Source of the DNA: Gemmatimonadaceae bacterium
Lineage (GTDB): Bacteria; Gemmatimonadota; Gemmatimonadetes; Gemmatimonadales; Gemmatimonadaceae
NCBI GenBank assembly: GCA_011525845.1
Contig: WYBP01000017.1
Location: 124,001-188,000 of the forward strand
Length of the DNA: 64,000 bases
Direction: 5' to 3'
Shown: positions 8,351 through 17,790 of the stretch, piece after piece
Layout of the letters: each line of letters opens with the position of its first letter
How positions within the stretch are numbered: position 1 is the stretch's first letter
Notes under the pieces: model-generated
Database searches by the model: none
What the model saw: only the letters and a program-made list of their open reading frames with translations
What the model was told of the DNA's origin: nothing
Position numbers and translations under genes: made by a program

Positions 8351-10638
8351 GGGGCGGACTTCGCCTTGCGGTCGAGGAGCGAGTGGATGCGCGCCGAGAG
8401 GGCGCGGGCGCGGAACGGCTTGGTCAGGTAGTCGCTCGCCCCATACTCGAAGACCCGCACCTCGCTCTCCTCATCCCCCTTGGCGGTGAGCACGATCACC
8501 GGGAGCCGCTGCGTGGCGGCGCGCGCGCGCAGGTGACTCAGCACGCCGTAGCCGTCGAGGCGCGGGAGGTTGAGGTCGAGCACCACGAGGTCGGGGGCGA
8601 GGCGGTCGATCTCGTCGAGCGCGACCACGCCGTCCACCGCCTCGTTCACCACGAACCCCTCGCGTTCGAGGAGGTCCTTCATCACGCGGCGGAGCGACTC
8701 CTCGTCCTCGACCAGGAGCACGCGCCGCGCGGCCGGCTTCTTCGCCTTGCCGTCCTCCACCAGTTCGAACGAGTCGCCCGTGAAGGCGCTCGGCGCGGAG
8801 TGCCGCGTGCCACTCCGCCGCCCCCTGGCACCCGTGACCTCCTCGTCGTCGGTCGCCGGGAGCGCACCCGCCGGCGTGACACGGACAGGGGGAGCGATCT
8901 CGGATGTGCTCGTCCGCGCCGCCGTGGACGAACGCGAGACCGGCTGCTCGATCGGCGCCTCGAGCACGCGCAGGAGCTCCTCGATCGTCGTCTCCCCCTG
9001 CCGGACGTGCTGCACCCCCGACTCCCACAGCGAGCGCATCCCGCCCTCGCGCGCGGCGTCGTTGATGCGGTCCACGCTCTCGTCCCCGGCGATCCGGCGT
9101 TCCACCTCGTCGGTGGCGATCAGGACCTCCTCGATCGCCAGCCGGCCGCGGTACCCCGTCATCGAGCACTCGGGGCACCCCACGCTGCGATAGAGCGTCC
9201 CCTGGTCGGGGAACCACTTCTGCATCCGGTCGGGCACCTGGCCCACCGCGAGCTCGCGGCAGTGCGTGCAGAGCCGGCGCATCAGGCGCTGGGCCACGAC
9301 CCCCTTGAGCGCGGCCGCGATCTTGTAGCTCTCGATCCCGATGTCCACGAGGCGCGTGACCGAGCTCGCGGCGTCGTTCGTGTGGAGCGTGGAGAGCACC
9401 AGGTGGCCGGTGAGCGAGGCCTGGATGGCGATGTTCGCCGTCTCCTTGTCGCGGATCTCGCCGACCAGGATCACGTCCGGGTCCTGGCGCAGGATCGAGC
9501 GGAGCGCGGCCGGGAAGGTCAGCCCCGCCTTCTCGTTCACCTGCACCTGCACGATCCCCTGGAGCCGGTACTCCACCGGGTCCTCGACCGTCACGATGTT
9601 CACGCCGCGCCCGTGCACCGAGCGCAGCATCGAGTAGAGCGTGGTCGTCTTGCCGGAGCCCGTGGGCCCCGTGACCAGCACGATCCCCTCGCGCGCCTGC
9701 AGCAGCTCGTGGATCCGCTGGTGCTCGTCGGGGAGCAGGCCCAGCGAGTCGAGCGAGAGGATGGTGGCCCGCTGGTCCAGGATGCGGATGACGACCTTCT
9801 CGCCCTGCGACGCCGGGAGCGTCGAGACGCGGAGGTCCACGCGGTTGCCGCTCACGGCGACGCGCGCGCGCCCGTCCTGCGGCCGGAGGCGGTCCGCGAT
9901 GTCGAGCTGCGCCATGATCTTCACGCGGCTCACCAGGGGCACGCCCGCGGCCTTCGGGAGCACCATCACCTGCCGGAGCACGCCGTCGATGCGGTAGCGC
10001 ACCGCCACCCCGCTCTCCTCGGGCTCCAGGTGGATGTCCGACGCGCGCGACTGGATCCCCTCGGCGAGGATCCGGTCCACCAGCTGGATGACGGGACGCT
10101 CGCCGGCACGCGTGGCGTTGATGTCGACGTCGGCGTCGTCGACCGTCTCGCTGATGTTCTCGAGGTCGTAGCTCCCCTGCACGTTCTCGAGGATCTTCTC
10201 GATCACGTTCTCGGGCCGGTACACCTCCTCCAGCCGCTCCAGGATCCGGCGCGGCGAGGCGATCTGCATCCGCACCGTGCGCCCGAGCGCGAACGCCATG
10301 GTGCGCTCGCAGTCGAGGTCCAGCGGATCCGACGTGGCGATGTCGAGGACGGAGTCCGAGATCGAGAGGGGGAGCACCCGGTACTTCCGGGCGAGGGCCT
10401 CCGGCACCAGCTCGCGGGCCTGCTGCGTCACGCTGCCGAGGTCGGCGACGCGCATGCGGAACCGTGCCGCCACGGCCTCGATCACGGCCTGCTCGGTGAC
10501 GAACGCGCGGCGCACCACCTCGTCCCAGAGGCTCTCGACCGGCTTCTCCTTCAACGCCTCGACCTGCTCGACGGACAGGAGTCCCTCGAGCGTCGCGAAG
10601 AGCCACTCGTCACGCGCTGGCTTTGCCGAGCTTCCCAT
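8347..10638 (-). CDS. GspE/PilB-type secretion ATPase fused to a C-terminal receiver domain
   Basis: Hexameric ATPases of this family drive type IV pilus or type II secretion assembly from the cytoplasmic face. The ATG at 10638, preceded by CAGGAGAGGA, gives 763 aa. Order: an N-terminal MshEN-like domain (about 1-140); the ATPase core with Walker A GPTGSGKT (324-331) and Walker B around DPDVILVGEIRD (386-397); the tetracysteine zinc site C457, C460, C488 and C491; an S/T/P/A-rich linker (about 560-635); and a complete CheY-like receiver (639-760) with phospho-acceptor D688 and conserved K740 (LTKPF). The fused receiver suggests that pilus or secretion motor activity is controlled by phosphorylation. 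No other pilus gene is adjacent. Confidence 0.9.
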   Translation of the reverse strand: MGSSAKPARDEWLFATLEGLLSVEQVEALKEKPVESLWDEVVRRAFVTEQAVIEAVAARFRMRVADLGSVTQQARELVPEALARKYRVLPLSISDSVLDIATSDPLDLDCERTMAFALGRTVRMQIASPRRILERLEEVYRPENVIEKILENVQGSYDLENISETVDDADVDINATRAGERPVIQLVDRILAEGIQSRASDIHLEPEESGVAVRYRIDGVLRQVMVLPKAAGVPLVSRVKIMAQLDIADRLRPQDGRARVAVSGNRVDLRVSTLPASQGEKVVIRILDQRATILSLDSLGLLPDEHQRIHELLQAREGIVLVTGPTGSGKTTTLYSMLRSVHGRGVNIVTVEDPVEYRLQGIVQVQVNEKAGLTFPAALRSILRQDPDVILVGEIRDKETANIAIQASLTGHLVLSTLHTNDAASSVTRLVDIGIESYKIAAALKGVVAQRLMRRLCTHCRELAVGQVPDRMQKWFPDQGTLYRSVGCPECSMTGYRGRLAIEEVLIATDEVERRIAGDESVDRINDAAREGGMRSLWESGVQHVRQGETTIEELLRVLEAPIEQPVSRSSTAARTSTSEIAPPVRVTPAGALPATDDEEVTGARGRRSGTRHSAPSAFTGDSFELVEDGKAKKPAARRVLLVEDEESLRRVMKDLLEREGFVVNEAVDGVVALDEIDRLAPDLVVLDLNLPRLDGYGVLSHLRARAATQRLPVIVLTAKGDEESEVRVFEYGASDYLTKPFRARALSARIHSLLDRKAKSAP

Positions 10639-10681
10639 TCCTCTCCTGACAGGGCCCAACGATCCCGGGCCGAACCTTGGC

Positions 10682-10710
10682 AATCTACCCGTGGTGCAGC
10701 GCCCGGCCAG
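10682..10710 (-). promoter_or_regulatory. Candidate promoter of the GspE-receiver gene
   Basis: Read on the minus strand: CTGGCC (10710-10705), 17 bases, TAGATT (10687-10682), then a leader of about 40 bases with a good ribosome-binding site. The TCTGG ... TAGATT pair recurs at guaB and gpmI in this window. Confidence 0.4.
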
Positions 10711-10758
10711 ACGATCCGCCGCGAGCCGTCACCTCTCGCCGCTCGCGCCCAGACAGGC

Positions 10759-12834
10759 TCAGAGCACCCGCCAGAACGCGCGCGTGACGTCCACCGAGAA
10801 CAGCCATCCCTTGCCGCGCAGGGGACGTGCGACATCCACGCGCAGCAGGTCGAACACCGACAGCACACCGAGACCTGCGGACGGGTACGCCCGCATCTCC
10901 CCGGCCGTCCCGGGCGTCGCCCACACCCCGTGAAGGTAGGGGGCGAGCAGGAGACTGGAAGGCACGCGCCCGAACCTTCCTAAGTTCATTGACACGAACG
11001 GGATACGCAACTGGTACTCGACGCGTTGAGCGACCCCGGCACGACCCCGGATGGAATGGAACGCATACCCGGGCGCGGTGACCGGACCGCCGAAGAGCAC
11101 CAAGTATTGGGACGGTAGAGCGGCTCCGCCCGTCACGCCGCCGCCGAGGGTGCGGAGGCGCCAGGCACCGCCGGTGCCGGGGAAGTGGAACTCGGCGTCG
11201 AAGGCCGCTCGCGTGAAGCGGTCCGCGGCGGTCGCCGTGGGGCGTGTCGCGCTGATCCCCTCGACGACGAGGTGGGACGACCAGCGCGCGTCCCTTCCGC
11301 GCAGGGTACCGCCCGCCGACCAGGAGAGCGCGGCGCGGTCCACGGTCGCGGCCGTGGCGGGGAAGGCCGGCGCGTAGCGCCCGGACGATGGGACCGCGTG
11401 CACGGCGAGCGGGCGGTGGGATTCCCGGGCGAGCTCGAGCGAGAGGGAGTTCCCCCGGTGCGCGCGCGCCGTGATGCCGAGGGAGGCGCCGCGCACGCCG
11501 TACGTGTCGGTCCAGTCCGACCCGAACTCCTGCGCGGCGATCGAGTTGCGGAGGCCACTGACCTCGGGAACGAGGCCGACCGCCGCGACGTCGTTCCGGC
11601 CCGCGACCGAGACACCCACACCGCGCGCCGACGACCACGCGAGCGCCCCGCGCACCTTGCCCCGCTCGTCGGCGGTGCCGTAGCGGGCGGTGACGGTGGC
11701 CGAGATCCCCGCCCCGAACGCCTGCGTGAGTCCGGCCCCGAGGGCGAGTCCCTCGGTGCGATCGACCCGTACGAGATCGGTGACCGAGCGCGACGCGAGC
11801 ACGGTGCGCCGCGCGCGCGCGAGCGCCCCGGCGCGCACCAGCGTGCGCGCCTCCTCCTGCACGCGGCGCACGTCCTCGGCGTCGAACGCGCGCACCTCCT
11901 CGGGGAGGCCACTCAGCACCGAGCCCTCGAACCGGTGGCGCTCCAGGACCTCGCGTGGCGCCGACTCGATCTCCGGTCCGCGGAAGGTGATCGGGGCGAG
12001 CCCGACGTTCGCCTCGATGCAGCAGATCTCCCAGCGCCCGCGGATGATCCCGCGCGCGGGGAAGTCCATCCAGCTCGCGGTGCGGCGGATCTCGATCTCC
12101 TGCCGGCGCGGGAGCCAGAAGCGCCCCTCGACGAGCCCGTTCTCCAGGATCACCGAGACGTCCTCGAGCTGGCGGTCGCGGAGCGCCGCGCGCGTGAACG
12201 AGAAGGTCATCCGCACCACGCTCGACGAGACGCGGTCGATGTAGACGGCACCGACGGCGGCGGGCTGTCGGTCGTCCTTCGGGCGCACGCTCACCATCAT
12301 CACGTCGATCGCCCGGTCGCCGGCGCGGATCGCGAGCGAGTCGGCGATGCGGTAGTCGTAGGTGGCGAGGCCGGCGATGGAGAGCGGGTGCGGCACGTCG
12401 CGCACCTCGTCGCCGTCGCCGAGCCGGATGATCGCGGGGAAGTTGTTCTGGACCACCCCGAGGTGGTCGCGGTGGTAGTTGATGTCGGTGGGGAGGAGGA
12501 GCGTGTCGCGGCGGCCGACGATCCGTTGCTTGCTCCGGTCGGGCGCGCCCCAATAGACTTCGAGCATCAACTCATCGGACTTGATGACGGCCGGCGGGTC
12601 GGGGAACCCGTCGCCCAGCTGCGCGAGGAAGGTGAGGTACCCGTGCGCGCGGGCGGTGTAGTCGGTGAGTCCCGTATCGGCGAGCTGGATGGTCCGGCGC
12701 TCGATGGCGGCCGCCACGAGCGCGCGGGTGCGCGCGTCGTTCCAGCCGTCCTGGGCGGCCGCCGCATGCGGCGCGACGGCGAGTGAGGCGAGGGACACCA
12801 GGGCCGCGGCGCCCGCGGCACGCAGAGGACGCAT
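10759..12834 (-). CDS. Secreted outer-membrane beta-barrel protein of unknown function
   Basis: The 691-aa protein starts with a signal peptide (MRPLRAAGAAALVSLASLAV ... AAAAQ). About 320 mixed residues follow. The C-terminal half (about 340-691) shows alternating short hydrophobic strands typical of a barrel and ends ..VDVTRAFWRVL, similar in style to surface-antigen (Omp85/D15-like) barrels. No POTRA repeats are obvious, so I would not call it BamA or TamA. The start codon is only 36 bases from the divergent trpE start at 12871. Function unknown. Confidence 0.65.
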   Translation of the reverse strand: MRPLRAAGAAALVSLASLAVAPHAAAAQDGWNDARTRALVAAAIERRTIQLADTGLTDYTARAHGYLTFLAQLGDGFPDPPAVIKSDELMLEVYWGAPDRSKQRIVGRRDTLLLPTDINYHRDHLGVVQNNFPAIIRLGDGDEVRDVPHPLSIAGLATYDYRIADSLAIRAGDRAIDVMMVSVRPKDDRQPAAVGAVYIDRVSSSVVRMTFSFTRAALRDRQLEDVSVILENGLVEGRFWLPRRQEIEIRRTASWMDFPARGIIRGRWEICCIEANVGLAPITFRGPEIESAPREVLERHRFEGSVLSGLPEEVRAFDAEDVRRVQEEARTLVRAGALARARRTVLASRSVTDLVRVDRTEGLALGAGLTQAFGAGISATVTARYGTADERGKVRGALAWSSARGVGVSVAGRNDVAAVGLVPEVSGLRNSIAAQEFGSDWTDTYGVRGASLGITARAHRGNSLSLELARESHRPLAVHAVPSSGRYAPAFPATAATVDRAALSWSAGGTLRGRDARWSSHLVVEGISATRPTATAADRFTRAAFDAEFHFPGTGGAWRLRTLGGGVTGGAALPSQYLVLFGGPVTAPGYAFHSIRGRAGVAQRVEYQLRIPFVSMNLGRFGRVPSSLLLAPYLHGVWATPGTAGEMRAYPSAGLGVLSVFDLLRVDVARPLRGKGWLFSVDVTRAFWRVL

Positions 12835-12870
12835 GACCGGAAGATCGTGGACGGCACCGCAGGGGACAAC

Positions 12871-14391
12871 GTGGGCGGCATCCTGACGTACGAGGCCTTC
12901 CGGGCGCGGCTCCGCGCCGGCGCGCTCGTCCCCGTCTGGCGCGACTGCCTGCTCGACACGGAGACGGCGGTCTCCGCGTTCCATCGCCTGCGGCAGCCCC
13001 CCTTCGCGTTCCTCCTCGAGTCCGCCCCCGCGGGGAGCGAGACCTGGGCGCGCTACACCTTCATGGGCACGGCGCCGCGCGCGGCGTGGCGGTTCAGGGA
13101 CGGCGTGGTCGAGGCGTGGAGCGCCGAGCGCGGCTGGCACGGCGCGCGCGCGGTGGACGATCCCTTCGCCGACCTGCGCGCGATGCTCACCGCGCACCCG
13201 CCGGTCGATGCGCCGGAGCTCGGCGTCTTCTGGGGCGGGGCCGTGGGCTACTTCTCGTACGACATGGTGCGCCACATCGAGCGCCTGCCCGGTGCGCCGC
13301 CGCGCGGCATCGACGCCCCCGACGCGCTCTTCCTGATCACCGGCACGGTGGTGATCGTGGACAACCTGCGCGCCCAGGCGCGCGTGGTGGCGAGCGTCGT
13401 CTCCCCGGATCCCGCGGACGAGGCGGCGTGCCGCCGCGCGTGGGAGGCGGCGCAGGCGGAGATCGACGAGACGGTCGCGCGGCTCCGTTCCGGCCCATCG
13501 CTCCCGCCGCTCGCGCTGGATGACACCGCGGCGCCGGCGGTGGGCCGCTCCTCGTACGAGCGCGATCGGTTCCTCGCCGACGTGGCGCGCATCAAGGAGC
13601 ACATCGTCGCGGGGGACACCTTCCAGACGCTGCTGGCGCGGCGGATCTCGGTGCCGCGCGATTTCAGCGGCACGGCGCTCTATCGGGCCATCCGGGTGCT
13701 CAATCCGTCCCCGTACATGTTCCACCTCGTGCTCGAGGACCTCGAGCTCGTGGGCTCCTCGCCGGAGCTGCTCGTGCGCGTGGCGGACGGGCGCGTGGTG
13801 GTGCGCCCGATCGCCGGCACGCGCCCGCGCGGCGCCACGCCTGAGGCCGATGCGACGCTCGCCGCGGACCTCCTCGCCGACGAGAAGGAACGGGCCGAGC
13901 ACATCATGCTCGTGGACCTCGGGCGGAACGACGTGGGGCGGGTGGCGCGCTACGGGAGCGTGGAGGTGACGGAGCTGATGCAGGTGGAGCGGTACTCGCA
14001 CGTGCTGCACCTGGTGAGCCAGGTGGAGGGCGCCCTCCGTGACGACGGTTCCGCGCTGGACACCTTCCGCGCGGTGTTCCCGGCGGGCACGATGACGGGC
14101 GCACCCAAGGTGCGCGCGATGGAGATCATCGACGCGCTGGAGCCCGAGCGGCGCGGTCCCTACGCGGGTGCGCTCGGCTACCTCGCGTGGGGCGACCGCC
14201 GCATGGACCTCGCGATCACCATCCGCACCTGCGTGCTCGCGGGGGACGAGGCCTCGGTGCAGGTCGGCGCGGGGATCGTGGCCGACTCCGACCCGGCGCG
14301 CGAGTGGGAGGAGACGGAGAACAAGGCACGGGCGATGCTGACCGCGATCGGACGGGTGCGGGCCGCAGCGGAGGCGGTCATATTCCCCTGA
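12871..14391 (+). CDS. trpE: Anthranilate synthase component I
   Basis: TrpE converts chorismate to anthranilate, the first step of tryptophan synthesis, with ammonia from TrpG. It is TrpE rather than PabB because it carries PIAGTRPRG (PabB has PIKGT) and the LLES feedback-site motif near the N-terminus. DLGRNDVGRV and GTMTGAPKVRAME complete the active site. I chose the GTG at 12871 (506 aa), which follows AGGGGACAAC; an ATG at 12847 in frame is the alternative. There is no trpG here: its stop overlaps the next gene by one base (TGATG), joining it to a signalling gene. Confidence 0.9.
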   Translation: MGGILTYEAFRARLRAGALVPVWRDCLLDTETAVSAFHRLRQPPFAFLLESAPAGSETWARYTFMGTAPRAAWRFRDGVVEAWSAERGWHGARAVDDPFADLRAMLTAHPPVDAPELGVFWGGAVGYFSYDMVRHIERLPGAPPRGIDAPDALFLITGTVVIVDNLRAQARVVASVVSPDPADEAACRRAWEAAQAEIDETVARLRSGPSLPPLALDDTAAPAVGRSSYERDRFLADVARIKEHIVAGDTFQTLLARRISVPRDFSGTALYRAIRVLNPSPYMFHLVLEDLELVGSSPELLVRVADGRVVVRPIAGTRPRGATPEADATLAADLLADEKERAEHIMLVDLGRNDVGRVARYGSVEVTELMQVERYSHVLHLVSQVEGALRDDGSALDTFRAVFPAGTMTGAPKVRAMEIIDALEPERRGPYAGALGYLAWGDRRMDLAITIRTCVLAGDEASVQVGAGIVADSDPAREWEETENKARAMLTAIGRVRAAAEAVIFP

Positions 14392-15986
14392 TGCACTTTC
14401 GACTCGTCGGCGTCGGGAACGAGCATCGGTTCGACCTCACGGGGAACGCCCCGCTCAGCGTCGGCCGCGCCGTGACGAACGACTGCCCCGTCGTGGACCC
14501 GACCATCTCGCGCAAGCACGCCGAGCTGCGGCTCACGCCCCAGGGCGTGGAGGTGACCGACGCGGGCTCGAGCAACGGCACCTTCGTGAACGGCGTGCAG
14601 ATCGAGCACTCGCTCGTCGTGCCGGGGGACCAGGTCACGTTCGGCAAGGTGGCGTTCAAGCTCGAGGCGGTGACCCCGGTGCGACCGGTGGCCGCCCCCG
14701 CCCCCGCGGGCGCACCGGCCCGGCCGGGGGCGCCGAAGGGGGGCGCGACCATCGTGCGCCAGATCCCGAAGACGGGCGAGTCCTTCGCGATGGGGCTCTC
14801 CGCGATCGTGGACCCGAACGCCTCCGCGGCGGGCCAGGCGCAGCAGGACAGTCGCCGGCTCTCGATCCTGCTCGAGGTCTCCAAGGGCCTCACGCGGGCG
14901 GCGGACATCGACGCGCTCCTCGACAAGATCGCCGGGTACGCGTTCCAGGTGCTGGAGACGGACCGCTGCGCGATCCTCCTGATGGACGAGTACCGCCAGC
15001 TGCAGCCGAAGATCTCGCGCGACCGGCGCGGCGACAACGCCTCGAGCGAGATCCCGCAGTCGATCGCGCGGATGGCGGTGGACGACAAGGTGGCGGTCCT
15101 CTCGGACGATGCGGGCGAGGACCAGCGCTTCACCGGGCAATCCGTGCTGCTGCAGAAGGTGCGCTCGGCGATGTGCGTGCCGCTCGTCGGGAGCGAGGAC
15201 CGCGCGCTCGGCGTGCTCTACGTGGACAACTTCTCGCTCAAGCGCTTCACCGAGAGCGACCTCGACTTCCTGATCGCGTTCGCGGGGATCGCCGCGGTGG
15301 CGCTCGAGAACGGCCAGTTCGCGGAGCGCATCAAGCGCGAGGCGCTGGCCCGCAGCAACTTCGAGCGCTTCTTCACCCCGCACCTCGCCGCGCGCATCGC
15401 CTCGAGCCCGGACGCCGTGAAGCTCGGCGGCGACAAGCGGCGCGTGGCCGTGCTCTTCTCCGACATCCGCGGGTTCACCGCGCTCTCGGAGACGATGAAC
15501 CCGGACCAGATGGCCGCGCTCCTCACCGAGTACTTCACCGAGATGGTGGAGTGCGTGTTCCGGCACGGGGGCACGCTGGACAAGTTCATCGGCGACGCGG
15601 TGATGGCGCAGTGGGGGGCGCCGATCGGCGAGCACGACGACTGCGACCGCGCGATGCAGGCCGCGCTCGACATGATGGCCGAGCTCGACCGGCTGAACGC
15701 GCGCTGGCGGGTCGAGGGGCGCCCGACCGTCGAGATCGGGATCGGCCTCAATGTCGGGGACGTCTTCGCCGGGAACATCGGGAGCGACCGGCGCCTCGAG
15801 TACACGGTGATTGGCGACCCCGTGAACGTCTCGAGCCGGCTCTGCGGGGCCGCGGAGAAGGGGGAGATCCTCCTCTCGGAGCCCTTCCGCGCGGGGCTCG
15901 GCTCCCCGCCCCCGCTCGAGCCGCTCCCGCCGATGGAGTTCAAGGGCAAGAGCCAGGCGCTCCCGGTCTTCCGCGTCAAGCGGTGA
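14391..15986 (+). CDS. FHA-GAF-adenylate cyclase (class III)
   Basis: The 531-aa cytoplasmic protein would make cAMP in response to phosphothreonine partners and a GAF ligand. An FHA domain occupies about residues 20-90 (SVGRA, SRKHAEL, SSNGTFVNG), a P/A-rich linker follows, then a GAF domain (about 165-310) and the cyclase domain (about 345-520). The metal ligands are D358 (FSDIRGF) and D402 (IGDAV). The base-selecting pair K398/D476 is of the adenylate type. The transition-state residues N479 and R483 are intact. All catalytic residues are therefore present. It is coupled to trpE upstream and to the kinase gene downstream by overlaps. Confidence 0.9.
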   Translation: MHFRLVGVGNEHRFDLTGNAPLSVGRAVTNDCPVVDPTISRKHAELRLTPQGVEVTDAGSSNGTFVNGVQIEHSLVVPGDQVTFGKVAFKLEAVTPVRPVAAPAPAGAPARPGAPKGGATIVRQIPKTGESFAMGLSAIVDPNASAAGQAQQDSRRLSILLEVSKGLTRAADIDALLDKIAGYAFQVLETDRCAILLMDEYRQLQPKISRDRRGDNASSEIPQSIARMAVDDKVAVLSDDAGEDQRFTGQSVLLQKVRSAMCVPLVGSEDRALGVLYVDNFSLKRFTESDLDFLIAFAGIAAVALENGQFAERIKREALARSNFERFFTPHLAARIASSPDAVKLGGDKRRVAVLFSDIRGFTALSETMNPDQMAALLTEYFTEMVECVFRHGGTLDKFIGDAVMAQWGAPIGEHDDCDRAMQAALDMMAELDRLNARWRVEGRPTVEIGIGLNVGDVFAGNIGSDRRLEYTVIGDPVNVSSRLCGAAEKGEILLSEPFRAGLGSPPPLEPLPPMEFKGKSQALPVFRVKR

Positions 15987-16750
15987 GCGCGCTCGACGTC
16001 GTCGCACCCACGGGGTACGAGCGACTCGAGATCGGCTCGACGGTCGCGGTGGCGCGCACCGCGGCCGTCGCGAGCATCCGCGCCGCGCTCGCCGAGGCCC
16101 CGTCGCTCCACGAGTGGGCCGCCCGGGTGCCGGGCGCGGTCTCGTTCCAGGGGCGAGCGACCGCCTGGGGCGTGCGCCTGCCGGGCTCCGCGCTGGACGT
16201 GGTGGTGCGGCATGCCCGGCGCGGCGGCGTCTTCGCCGCCGTCCGCGGCGACCGGTACGTCTGGCCGGGCCGTGCGCCGTGGGAACTCGAGGCCTCCCTC
16301 CGCCTGCAGCAGGTGGGAGTCCGCACGCCGGACGTGGTGGCGTACGCGCTCTACCCCGCCGGCCGCGGCTTCTGCCGGTGCGACGTGGTGACACGGCGGC
16401 TCCCCGAGGGCGCCGAGTTCCCGGTGGCGTGGCAGCAGCTGGAGGAAGGGGTGCGGGAGGCGCTGCTCGAGGCGGTGGCCGCGCTGCTCCGCGACCTCCG
16501 CGCGGCCGGTGCGCAGCACGCCGACCTCAACGCCAAGAACCTGTACGTCGCACGCGACGCCGGGCGCTGGCATGCCTGGGTGCTCGACGTGGACCGCGTG
16601 CGCTTCCGGCGCGCGAACGACCCGTCCGTCGGCGAGCAGAACCTCGCGCGGCTCGACCGTTCCCTGCGCAAGCGGCGCGACCGGCACGCGCTCGACATCT
16701 CGGAGGCACAGCTCGCACGCCTCGCGGCCCTCGTCTTGGGAGACGCGTGA
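15983..16750 (+). CDS. Kdo/WaaP-family lipopolysaccharide core kinase
   Basis: The 255-aa protein has the protein-kinase-like fold of KdkA/WaaP, which phosphorylates the inner LPS core. Visible landmarks are the HADLNAKNLYV catalytic loop, the VLDVDRVRF metal-binding segment and an N-lobe region PWELEASLRLQQVGV. The start is GTG at 15983, overlapping the cyclase stop. It is followed, again with a GTGA overlap, by a heptosyltransferase, which supports a role in LPS core building. Exact substrate (Kdo or heptose) not determined. Confidence 0.75.
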   Translation: MSALDVVAPTGYERLEIGSTVAVARTAAVASIRAALAEAPSLHEWAARVPGAVSFQGRATAWGVRLPGSALDVVVRHARRGGVFAAVRGDRYVWPGRAPWELEASLRLQQVGVRTPDVVAYALYPAGRGFCRCDVVTRRLPEGAEFPVAWQQLEEGVREALLEAVAALLRDLRAAGAQHADLNAKNLYVARDAGRWHAWVLDVDRVRFRRANDPSVGEQNLARLDRSLRKRRDRHALDISEAQLARLAALVLGDA

Positions 16751-17790
16751 GCCGCGTCCCGATGGACCGAGTCTGCATCGTGATGATGTCCGCGGTGGGG
16801 GACGCGGTGCACGTGCTGCCGCTGCTCACCGCGCTCAAGCGCGCGCACCCGGCGATGCACGTGACCTGGGTGCTGCAGGCCGGTCCCGCGATGCTCGTGC
16901 GGGGCCACCCGGCGGTGGACGAGATCCTGATCTTCGACCGCACCAAGGGATGGCGCGGGTTCACCGAGATCCGCCGCGCGCTGCGCGCGCGCCCCTTCGA
17001 CCTGGTGATCAACCTCCAGGTGTACCTGAAGGCGGGCGTGATCACGAGCTTCACCATGGCGCCCGTGAAGCTCGGATTCGACCGCGCGCGCGCGCGGGAC
17101 GCGAACTGGCTCTTCACGACGCACCGGATCCCGCCGCGCCCGATGCAGCACGTGCAGGACCAGTACTTCGAGTTCGCGGAGTGGCTCGGCGTGCCGCACG
17201 AACCGGTGACCTGGGCGCTCGGCCCATGGAACGACGCCGAGCGGGGGTGGCAGCGCGACTTCCTCGCGCGCTTCGACCGGCCGATCGCACCGATCGTCGT
17301 CGCCACGAGCAAGCCGCAGAAGGACTGGCTCCCGGAGCGGTGGGCGGAGGTCTGCGACGCGCTGCACCACGACTTCGGCCTGCAGCCGGTGCTGGTCGGG
17401 GCGCGCTCCCCGCGCGAGGTGCACGCGGAGTCGGTGATCCTCGAGCGGACGCGGGTGAAGCCCTACAGTGCGCTCGGGGAGGGGGGGCTGCGCGGCCTCG
17501 TCGGCATCATCGACGGTGCCGCGCTGGTGCTCACGCCCGACACCGGCCCCCTGCACATCACGGTCGCGCTCGACCGGCCCGTGGTCTCGCTCATCGGCTA
17601 CTCCAACCCGAAGCGCGTGGGACCCTACCGGAAGTACCGCGACCTGATGATCGACGCCTACGGCGATCCGGGCGAGGAGTACCCGCTCTCGATGGAGAAC
17701 CGGTACGACCGGATGCCACGGATCACCGTCCAGCAGGTGCTCGACAAGGTCGAGCGCTGGCGCGCCGCCTACGCGGTCACTTCGCCATGA
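16747..17790 (+). CDS. Glycosyltransferase family 9 (heptosyltransferase)
   Basis: GT9 enzymes add heptose to the LPS inner core in the cytoplasm. The N-terminal segment RVCIVMMSAVGDAVHVLPLL and the C-terminal donor-site motif LTPDTGPLHI ... RPVVSLIGYSNPKR are typical. I use the GTG at 16747 (347 aa) because it overlaps the previous stop; an ATG at 16762 would give 342 aa. The last 14 bases overlap the end of the convergent cytochrome gene. Confidence 0.85.
   Translation: MSRVPMDRVCIVMMSAVGDAVHVLPLLTALKRAHPAMHVTWVLQAGPAMLVRGHPAVDEILIFDRTKGWRGFTEIRRALRARPFDLVINLQVYLKAGVITSFTMAPVKLGFDRARARDANWLFTTHRIPPRPMQHVQDQYFEFAEWLGVPHEPVTWALGPWNDAERGWQRDFLARFDRPIAPIVVATSKPQKDWLPERWAEVCDALHHDFGLQPVLVGARSPREVHAESVILERTRVKPYSALGEGGLRGLVGIIDGAALVLTPDTGPLHITVALDRPVVSLIGYSNPKRVGPYRKYRDLMIDAYGDPGEEYPLSMENRYDRMPRITVQQVLDKVERWRAAYAVTSP

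Noticed and set aside
10759-12834. Call of BamA/TamA for the outer-membrane barrel gene
   Set aside because: No POTRA repeats are seen and the N-terminal half does not resemble that family.
12871-14391. Call of aminodeoxychorismate synthase (PabB) for this gene
   Set aside because: The motif PIAGT and the LLES site favour TrpE; PabB carries PIKGT.
14178-16394. Long minus-strand open frame opposite the FHA-GAF-cyclase and kinase genes
   Set aside because: The plus-strand cyclase has all catalytic residues; the opposite frame has no domain signs.
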